A stretch of DNA of 12,528 nucleotides from NCBI GenBank assembly GCA_005779345.1, contig SXJQ01000256.1, forward strand, positions 1 to 12,528. The letters are read 5' to 3'. A program made the position numbers and the translations under genes. The stretch is from Actinomycetota bacterium. Its GTDB lineage: Bacteria > Actinomycetota > Acidimicrobiia > IMCC26256 > PALSA-610. Each line of letters opens with the position of its first letter. Position 1 is the first letter of the stretch. The notes beneath the pieces are model-generated. The model had not been told where the DNA came from. It was given only the letters and a program-made list of their open reading frames with translations, and did not search any database. Positions 1-3,342 of this stretch are shown piece after piece.

Positions 1-44
1 ACGGTCTCGAGGAGTTCCTCGAGACCAAGTCACTCAACTTCTGA
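1..44 (+). CDS. C-terminal tail of an unidentified upstream gene (partial)
   Basis: Codons read from base 3 give GLEEFLETKSLNF and a TGA at 42-44. The codons are almost all preferred high-GC choices (CTC, GAG, TTC, ACC, AAG, AAC), which fits a real reading frame. Thirteen residues are too few to assign a family. Because two pilins follow, a pilus motor or platform gene (pilB, pilT or pilC) would be expected here, but the tail does not resemble the hydrophobic C-terminus usual for PilC. The family is left open. The same bases form a perfect inverted repeat (see the repeat at 3-26). Confidence 0.4.
   Translation, partial: GLEEFLETKSLNF
3..26 (+). repeat. Perfect 11-bp inverted repeat inside the last codons of the upstream gene
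   Basis: GGTCTCGAGGA (3-13) and TCCTCGAGACC (16-26) are exact reverse complements separated by GT. The repeat lies in the terminal coding segment, 16 bases before the stop. No T-tract follows, so it is not a classical intrinsic terminator. It may fold in the mRNA or simply reflect the codons for GLEEFLET. Confidence 0.7.
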
Positions 45-50
45 GCCCCC

Positions 51-106
51 GGGTTCTGAGGACGCGGGTTCTGAGCCCCCTCGGGTTCTGAGTACGCGGG
101 TTCTGA
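51..106 (+). repeat. Four copies of GGGTTCTGA
   Basis: The nonamer GGGTTCTGA occurs at 51-59, 66-74, 83-91 and 98-106, with start-to-start spacings of 15, 17 and 15 bases. A partial copy (TTCTGAG) spans the stop codon of the upstream gene at 40-46. The connecting bases are C/G-rich and partly shared (copies 1 and 3 are followed by GGACGC or GTACGC). The units are too short and close for a CRISPR array. The array sits directly after the upstream gene and ends against the hairpins at 141-238. Function unknown. Confidence 0.75.
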
Positions 107-140
107 ACCCGGGCCCCAGGCCCGTTCCACGAATCGCGAC

Positions 141-160
141 GGCCGGCCCTCGGGCCGGCC
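141..160 (+). terminator. GC hairpin, possible terminator of the upstream gene
   Basis: GGCCGGCCC (141-149), two loop bases, and GGGCCGGCC (152-160) form a perfect 9-bp stem. The flanks add a second layer, CGCGA (135-139) with TCGCG (164-168). There is no U-tract, which is common for terminator-like hairpins in high-GC actinobacteria, so termination is inferred from position (about 100 bases after the upstream stop) and stability. Confidence 0.5.
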
Positions 161-189
161 GCTTCGCGTCCGAACCCCGACCCAGAACG

Positions 190-238
190 CAACCGGCGTC
201 GTCGGGCCGCGCCTGCGGCGCACCGACGACGCCGGTTG
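190..238 (+). terminator. Long 16-bp hairpin with inner stem, possible terminator or insulator
   Basis: Bases 190-205 (CAACCGGCGTCGTCGG) are perfectly complementary to 223-238. The 17-base loop holds a second short stem, GCCGC (206-210) with GCGGC (215-219). It is among the longest perfect inverted repeats I found here and stands just upstream of the riboswitch leader. A terminator isolating the pilin transcript from the upstream operon is the simplest reading. It lacks a T-run, so a processing site or repeat element is also possible. Confidence 0.55.
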
Positions 239-245
239 GGTATGA

Positions 246-290
246 GGGGTGGGGGTGACGCGGGTCACGGGGGTCACGGGGCTCGGGGGG
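246..290 (+). other. G-run tract with G-quadruplex potential
   Basis: Six runs of at least three G occur at 246-249, 251-255, 262-264, 269-273, 278-281 and 285-290, with loops of 1, 6, 4, 4 and 3 bases. This meets the usual G3+N1-7 rule more than once on the + strand. Two GGTCACGG segments repeat within it. It lies between the 190-238 hairpin and the riboswitch, so it would be in the promoter region or the 5' end of the pilin transcript. Confidence 0.55.
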
Positions 291-338
291 TCGTGAGATT
301 TGGTCGGGCAATCCGGTCAAGTCACGGAGCGTGGCGAC

Positions 339-467
339 CGATACCACTCTCGGCGAGTCCCAGGAACAAGGCACACCTGTCGGAAGGCAGGGCCGCAAAG
401 CCACGGGGCCCACCTCTCGGTCGCAACGAAGCGTCCGGGAGAGGCCGGCCGGGTTGCCCGGGTGTCG
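339..467 (+). promoter_or_regulatory. c-di-GMP class I (GEMM-I) riboswitch aptamer
   Basis: The GEMM-I core is visible in order. GGCACACC (370-377) corresponds to the consensus GGCAAACC. P2 is CCTGTC/GGCAGG (376-381 with 386-391) closed by a GGAA (GNRA) tetraloop at 382-385. CCGCAAAGCCACGGGGCC (393-410) corresponds to the hallmark ACGCAAAGCC-C-GGG segment. GGC 370-372 can pair with GCC 400-402. P3 is CCTCTC (413-418) with GAGAGG (439-444), capped by GGTCGC/GCGTCC around AACGAA. GGGTTGCC (451-458) matches the 3' core segment GGGGUUACC. P1 is likely CGATACC (339-345) with GGTGTCG (461-467), with a small ACTC/GAGT hairpin nested in its 5' side. GEMM-I aptamers bind cyclic di-GMP and often precede motility and pilus genes; here the next gene is a type IV pilin. 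The outer limits are approximate. Ligand specificity is discussed in the findings. Confidence 0.85.
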
Positions 468-491
468 ATCACCAGCCTTCGAGCACGGTGT

Positions 492-520
492 GAGGCCCGC
501 GGGGGGACGAGCGGGGCCTC
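492..520 (+). promoter_or_regulatory. Hairpin in the riboswitch expression platform
   Basis: GAGGCCCGC (492-500) pairs with GCGGGGCCTC (511-520) with one bulged G around a 10-base loop. It begins about 25 bases after the aptamer and ends about 50 bases before the pilin start. There is no U-tract after it, so it could be a Rho-independent-like terminator of the actinobacterial type or a structural spacer. Which it is cannot be decided from sequence. Confidence 0.5.
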
Positions 521-530
521 GTCGTGACCT

Positions 531-544
531 GCCTCTTCGGAGGC
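531..544 (+). promoter_or_regulatory. UUCG-tetraloop hairpin upstream of the pilin RBS
   Basis: GCCTC (531-535), TTCG, GAGGC (540-544) forms a 5-bp stem closed by a C(UUCG)G tetraloop, one of the most stable small RNA hairpins. It ends 10 bases before the Shine-Dalgarno-containing CGAAGG. Its CTTCG loop side (535-539) is also complementary to CGAAG (554-558), so it could form or compete in a ribosome-site switch. Confidence 0.5.
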
Positions 545-553
545 ATCATTCAA

Positions 554-561
554 CGAAGGGA
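554..561 (+). promoter_or_regulatory. Ribosome binding site of the first pilin, with a candidate anti-SD at 476-481
   Basis: CGAAGGGA ends 7 bases before the GTG at 569 and selects that start. CCTTCG at 476-481, directly after the aptamer's P1, is an exact 6-base complement of CGAAGG (554-559). If they pair, translation of the pilin would be blocked, so ligand-dependent folding of P1 could control access. This is inference from complementarity alone. Confidence 0.55.
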
Positions 562-568
562 ACACCAA

Positions 569-1045
569 GTGCAGGTGATTGCCAACCTCAAGGCCCGGCG
601 TGACCGGGAAGACGGGTTCACGCTCATCGAGCTCATGGTGGTCGTGCTGATCATTGCCATCCTCATCGCGATTGCCATCCCCACGTTCCTCGGTGCACGA
701 GAGCGCGCCCAGGACCGAGCGGCCCAGTCCAGCCTCCGCAACGGCCTCACCGCCGGGAAGACCATCTTCACCGACAACGAGGACTACACCGACGCCACTC
801 CGGCGGCGATCGCTGCGGTGGAGCCGAGCCTCAACTTCGTTGCGGCCAACGTGGCTTCCACGGGCCCGAACGAGATCTCGGTGGACAACTCGAGCGTCAC
901 GGTGCTCGTGCTCGCCGGCGAATCCAAGTCGGGTGAGTGCTTCTGGATCCGAGACGACGTGACGGGTCCGGGGACCGAGTACCACCGGGCATCGGGCGGA
1001 GTCTGCGACGCCAACACGGCGCCGGCAGCCTTCACCGGCTGGTGA
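569..1045 (+). CDS. pilA: Type IV prepilin (major pilin candidate)
   Basis: A 158-residue prepilin, the structural subunit of a type IV pilus. The leader of 16 residues ends in Gly16, and cleavage before Phe17 gives FTLIELMVV with the conserved Glu at mature position 5. A hydrophobic helix follows to about residue 40 and ends in IPTFLGARERAQ, as in gram-positive and GspG-like pilins. Cys124 and Cys146 near the C-terminus could form the disulfide (D-) loop. The protein ends in Trp. I chose the GTG at 569 because GAAGGGA sits 7 bases upstream; the in-frame GTG at 524 has no such site and would put the UUCG hairpin inside the gene. The riboswitch just upstream suggests second-messenger control. 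PilD at 1940 is the likely processing enzyme. First position, a standard-length leader and an elaborate control region suggest the major subunit. Confidence 0.92.
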   Translation: MQVIANLKARRDREDGFTLIELMVVVLIIAILIAIAIPTFLGARERAQDRAAQSSLRNGLTAGKTIFTDNEDYTDATPAAIAAVEPSLNFVAANVASTGPNEISVDNSSVTVLVLAGESKSGECFWIRDDVTGPGTEYHRASGGVCDANTAPAAFTGW

Positions 1046-1062
1046 TCCGGAACTGACCGAAT

Positions 1063-1088
1063 GGGGTCCGGCCCGCGGGTCGGACCCC
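1063..1088 (+). terminator. Hairpin after the first pilin gene
   Basis: GGGGTCCG (1063-1070) and CGGACCCC (1081-1088) form a perfect 8-bp stem around a 10-base loop that itself contains CCCGCGGG. It begins 17 bases after the pilin stop. With no T-run it may act as an attenuator or as a 3'-end stabiliser, giving more major pilin than downstream product. Confidence 0.5.
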
Positions 1089-1103
1089 GGTATCGGCCTG
1101 GGG

Positions 1104-1149
1104 GCGGGCCCGGTACCTCGACGCTGCGGCGCCGGGGCACCGGGCCCGC
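1104..1149 (+). repeat. 11-bp inverted repeat between the two pilin genes
   Basis: GCGGGCCCGGT (1104-1114) and ACCGGGCCCGC (1139-1149) are exact reverse complements around a 24-base loop. A further short palindrome, CCCTCGCGAGGG (1184-1195), lies just before the GGAGGAGG ribosome site of the second pilin. Together with the hairpin at 1063-1088 the 167-base spacer is almost entirely foldable. I see no clear promoter in it. Confidence 0.55.
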
Positions 1150-1212
1150 TCCGTGTTCCGGCCGATGCCTCAGGAACGCGGGGCCCTCGCGAGGGTCCCG
1201 GGAGGAGGCACC

Positions 1213-1773
1213 ATGGCGCGTCACTCGACGCCCCGCCGCTCCCTCCGTCCTGACGGTCGGCGCAAGCCCACGGGTCGGCGCTCGGGTCGGCCCCAGGGTC
1301 GGCCCACGGATTCGGTCCAGTCCGGCTTCTCGATGATCGAACTGATGATGGTGATCTGCGTCATGTCGATCCTGCTGCTGATCGCGGTCCCGACCTTCGT
1401 CGGGGCGCGCAAACCGGCCGAGGATCGCCACGCCCAGTCCATCCTCCGTTCGAGCCTCGTGGCCGCTCGGACCGGATCCGCCGACACCGGCGACTATGCC
1501 TGGGTCACCCCGGCAGCCCTCCAGAGCGAGGAGTCGTCGGTGGTGTACCTCGCCGGCGCGGCCCATGCCCGGGCCACGCTGAACGAGGTGTCGGTGGCGA
1601 CCGGCGTGCATCTGGGGGACACCTACGTGATCCTCTCGAGTGCGTCGGCCGCGGGTCGGTGCTTCGCGGTCAAGGTCACCACGTCGGGAGCCAATTCGTA
1701 CCAGGCTCCCGCCATGGCGAACTGCAACGCGGTGGCGTTCGACCCGGCCGTGGGTTGGTCGTCCGACTGGTAG
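1213..1773 (+). CDS. Type IV prepilin with unusually long basic leader
   Basis: A 186-residue prepilin. The cleavage site is Gly38-Phe39, followed by FSMIELMMV with Glu43 at mature position 5 and a hydrophobic helix to about residue 61 ending in VPTFVGARKPAEDRHAQ. Cys150 and Cys171 may pair. The body parallels the first pilin (AQSxLRxxL, a DY motif before an xxTPAA stretch, a C-terminal GW), so the two are paralogs. The 38-residue leader is rich in Arg, Gly and Pro and contains a 12-base tandem repeat. I chose the ATG at 1213 because of the strong GGAGGAGG at 1201-1208; an in-frame GTG at 1153 lacks such a site and would lengthen the leader further. There is no Met between the start and the cleavage site. 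It could be a minor pilin or a second major subunit. Confidence 0.88.
   Translation: MARHSTPRRSLRPDGRRKPTGRRSGRPQGRPTDSVQSGFSMIELMMVICVMSILLLIAVPTFVGARKPAEDRHAQSILRSSLVAARTGSADTGDYAWVTPAALQSEESSVVYLAGAAHARATLNEVSVATGVHLGDTYVILSSASAAGRCFAVKVTTSGANSYQAPAMANCNAVAFDPAVGWSSDW
1272..1307 (+). repeat. Three tandem 12-bp units in the pilin leader
   Basis: GGGTCGG recurs at exactly 12-base steps (1272, 1284, 1296) and the following five bases are similar. The encoded peptide is GRRS-GRPQ-GRPT. Being a multiple of three, gain or loss of units would change leader length without a frameshift. Confidence 0.7.
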
Positions 1774-1805
1774 GGCGGCACGCGGTGTGGCGTGCACGAA
1801 CATCT

Positions 1806-1838
1806 CGACCCGGCCCGGGCATCGCCCGGGCCGGGTCG
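1806..1838 (+). terminator. 15-bp perfect hairpin after the second pilin gene
   Basis: Bases 1806-1820 (CGACCCGGCCCGGGC) pair perfectly with 1824-1838 around an ATC loop, beginning 32 bases after the pilin stop. This is the strongest hairpin in the window. No T-tract follows. A terminator or 3'-end stabiliser for the pilin mRNA is likely, which would lower expression of pilD relative to the pilins. Confidence 0.6.
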
Positions 1839-1867
1839 CGCCGCCACGGGTCGCCCGGGCCGGGTCG
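1824..1867 (+). repeat. Exact 15-bp direct repeat of the hairpin's 3' arm
   Basis: GCCCGGGCCGGGTCG occurs at 1824-1838 and again at 1853-1867. The 5' arm at 1806-1820 could therefore pair with either copy, giving a tight hairpin with a 3-base loop or a larger one with a 32-base loop. The tight form should dominate. Confidence 0.7.
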
Positions 1868-1874
1868 GGTCGCC

Positions 1875-1943
1875 ATGAGTGACGGCACCGGCGTGGCGAC
1901 ACCACTGGGATCCGCGGTCCGCCTGCCGATGGAGAACCCGTGA
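1875..1943 (+). CDS. Possible 22-codon leader ORF overlapping the pilD start
   Basis: ATG at 1875 opens a frame encoding MSDGTGVATPLGSAVRLPMENP, whose TGA (1941-1943) overlaps the GTG start of pilD (1940-1942) as GTGA. The same GTGA arrangement joins other real gene pairs in this window. There is no good ribosome site before the ATG (only GGGTCGGGT), and the peptide matches nothing I recognise. It may be a translated coupling ORF or chance. Confidence 0.25.
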   Translation: MSDGTGVATPLGSAVRLPMENP

Positions 1944-2863
1944 CTCCGGGCCTCGTCGCGGCGGTGTGCGCCCTGTTCGGGCTGGTGATCGGGTCGTTCC
2001 TCAACGTCGTGATCTGGCGGGTGCCGCGCGGTGAGTCGGTCGTGCGGCCCGGGTCGCATTGTCCCGGGTGCGACGCGCAGCTCGGTGCACGCGAGAACGT
2101 GCCGGTGCTGTCGTGGCTGTTGCTGCGCGGCCGATGCCGTCACTGCGGCGTGCGGATCTCGGTGCGGTATCCGGCGATCGAGGTTGCGTGCGGCGCGTTG
2201 TTCGCGGTGGTCGGCGCGCGGTTCTACGACTCGTGGGCACTGTTCGCGTACCTCGCGCTCGTCGCAGCACTCCTCGCGTTGAGCGTGATCGATCTCGACC
2301 ATCTGCTGTTGCCGAACAAGGTGATCTATCCGACCTGGGCGATCGTCGCGCCGCTGCTCGTCGTGGCCTCCGCGGCGACGGGCGATTGGGGTGCGCTCGG
2401 ACGTGCGGTGCTCGCGGCCGCGATCGACTTCGCCATCTTCTACGCGATCTGGTTCGTCGTGCCCGGCGCGATGGGCTTCGGCGACGTTCGTCTCGCCGCG
2501 CTGTTGGGTTTCGCGCTCGGTTGGGTTTCGTGGCCGGCGCTGTGGCTCGGCGTGTTCCTGCCGTTCCTGCTCGGGACGGTCGGCGGGATCGCGGTCGCGG
2601 CACCGGTCGTGTTGTTGCCGATGCTCGCGGGCGGCGCGCTCGGTTGGTTCGGCGGTCCGGCCTGGCTCGAACGACTCGGCGATGCGCCCGTCGACGACGT
2701 GACGCGTGCGCACGTGTCGGGCGCGATCGTCGGCGCGGTGTTCCTCGGCGCCGCGGTGTACCTCGTGCTCTCCGCGCTGCGCCGCGTCGAGCGCGGCCGC
2801 CAGATCCCGTTCGGTCCGTACCTCGCGGGCGGCGCGTTGCTCGCGCTGCTCGTCGTCGCGTGA
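1940..2863 (+). CDS. pilD: Prepilin peptidase PilD (leader peptidase / N-methyltransferase)
   Basis: A 307-residue A24-family membrane aspartic peptidase that removes pilin leaders and, in the bifunctional form, N-methylates the new N-terminal Phe. GSFLNVVIWRVPR is at 18-30. The N-terminal domain has the four zinc-type cysteines Cys41, Cys44, Cys66 and Cys69, which accompany methylation activity. The catalytic aspartates are Asp118 in IDLDHLLLPN and Asp182 in GFGD (179-182). The end carries QIPFGPYLAGG (288-298), typical of the family. Several transmembrane helices span the rest. Between GFGD and QIPFGP there are about 105 residues, where Pseudomonas PilD has roughly 50, so a hydrophobic segment plus a short polar loop (about 222-265) appears inserted. 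The GTG start is supported by GGAG at 1931-1934. Position right after two prepilins fits their processing. Confidence 0.95.
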   Translation: MTPGLVAAVCALFGLVIGSFLNVVIWRVPRGESVVRPGSHCPGCDAQLGARENVPVLSWLLLRGRCRHCGVRISVRYPAIEVACGALFAVVGARFYDSWALFAYLALVAALLALSVIDLDHLLLPNKVIYPTWAIVAPLLVVASAATGDWGALGRAVLAAAIDFAIFYAIWFVVPGAMGFGDVRLAALLGFALGWVSWPALWLGVFLPFLLGTVGGIAVAAPVVLLPMLAGGALGWFGGPAWLERLGDAPVDDVTRAHVSGAIVGAVFLGAAVYLVLSALRRVERGRQIPFGPYLAGGALLALLVVA

Positions 2864-2903
2864 CCTGAGCGATTGCTCGCGCCGGCCTGAGCGATTTCTC
2901 GCG
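2864..2903 (+). repeat. Tandem 18-bp repeat with hairpin potential after pilD
   Basis: CCTGAGCGATTGCTCGCG (2864-2881) and CCTGAGCGATTTCTCGCG (2886-2903) differ at one base and are spaced by CCGG. Each holds a small inverted repeat, GCGA with TCGC around four bases. They begin immediately after the pilD stop and lie about 170 bases upstream of the next promoter candidate. Options are a weak terminator pair or a double operator, perhaps for the small regulator encoded downstream. Confidence 0.7.
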
Positions 2904-3071
2904 TCTGCGACGAATCTCTCAAGATCCGACCCCCGATCCGCCGACGTCTGCAGAGTCGTTCGCTGGGGCTACGTGAAATCCCATGGTTGTGGTTCACGCC
3001 CTGCGACCTGCGCACACCACGGAGCGTCACCTGTGGTCGATGTGCACGCTTGTCTCACGTTGAGGTCCGGA
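2904..3071. other. Non-coding stretch upstream of the second pilus block
   Basis: Together with the tandem repeat and promoter candidate, this forms a 269-base gap without a convincing gene. Its base composition is noticeably less GC-rich than the flanking genes and shows no triplet bias. Small inverted repeats are present: CGTGAA (2972-2977) with TTCACG (2993-2998), and ACCAC (3016-3020) with GTGGT (3033-3037). They could be regulator sites, but I cannot support any specific one. Confidence 0.5.
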
Positions 3072-3101
3072 TTGACGATTGTTGAAGTTGAGCCTTACTG
3101 T
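3072..3101 (+). promoter_or_regulatory. Candidate promoter for the HTH-pilMN-pilO operon
   Basis: TTGACG (3072-3077) is a near-consensus -35 hexamer. With an 18-base spacer it is followed by TACTGT (3096-3101), which keeps the key A at position 2 and T at position 6 of the -10 element. The start codon of the HTH gene lies 31 bases further on. The site is in the AT-richest part of the gap after pilD, supporting a transcription start here. The -10 match is modest. Confidence 0.5.
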
Positions 3102-3132
3102 TGCTCGAGTCGGTCATCGGAGATGTGAGTAG

Positions 3133-3342
3133 GTGCACGTGGCTGTTGAGCGTCAATTGCTCACGGTGAAGGAGGTCGCAGACACCATGCGAGTCTCCAC
3201 GATGACCGTGTACCGGCTCATCAAGGCGGGAGAACTGGCGGCCATCCGCGTCGGGAAGCACTTTCGGATCCGCGAACTGGATCTGACGGATTACCTCGAC
3301 GCACAGACGGTCCGCGGAGGTGGTTCATGGCCCGCAGCGTGA
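3133..3342 (+). CDS. Small excisionase/BldC-like helix-turn-helix DNA-binding protein
   Basis: A 69-residue protein that is essentially one winged helix-turn-helix domain. LLTVKEVADTMRVSTMTVYR forms the HTH (about 9-28, recognition helix 22-32), and LAAIRVGKHFRI (36-47) is the wing, as in the excisionase-family HTH_17 domain and the MerR-like BldC proteins of actinobacteria. No effector domain is present. The GTG at 3133 has GGAGAT (3119-3124) 8 bases upstream; a GTG two codons later is an alternative. Its last 16 bases overlap the pilMN gene, whose ribosome site GGAGG (3316-3320) lies inside this gene, so the two are translationally linked. No integrase or phage gene is nearby, so a role in regulating pilus genes is more likely than excision. 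Targets are unknown; the tandem repeat at 2864-2903 is a candidate. Confidence 0.85.
   Translation: MHVAVERQLLTVKEVADTMRVSTMTVYRLIKAGELAAIRVGKHFRIRELDLTDYLDAQTVRGGGSWPAA

Noticed and set aside
51..106. CRISPR-like array.
   Set aside because: Units of 9 bases with 6-8 base gaps are far too short, and no cas gene is present.
190..238. Integron attC site.
   Set aside because: No integrase or cassette structure, and the typical R and L core sites are not visible.
524..568. An upstream GTG start for the first pilin, adding 15 residues (MTCLFGGIIQRREHQ).
   Set aside because: No ribosome site precedes it, it would place the UUCG hairpin and the GAAGGG Shine-Dalgarno inside the gene, and GTG 569 gives a normal prepilin leader.
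1153..1212. GTG at 1153 as the start of the second pilin.
   Set aside because: ATG 1213 has a strong GGAGGAGG upstream, and the earlier start lacks one and lies in inverted-repeat sequence.
784..2713. Long open frames on the - strand antisense to the pilins and pilD.
   Set aside because: Their residues are Arg/Pro/Gly-rich and without motifs, as expected for reverse frames of high-GC genes, while the + strand genes have full family signatures.
3133..3342. Excisionase as a sign of a prophage or integrated element.
   Set aside because: No integrase, att duplication or tRNA border is seen, and the gene overlaps pilMN within a coherent pilus operon.
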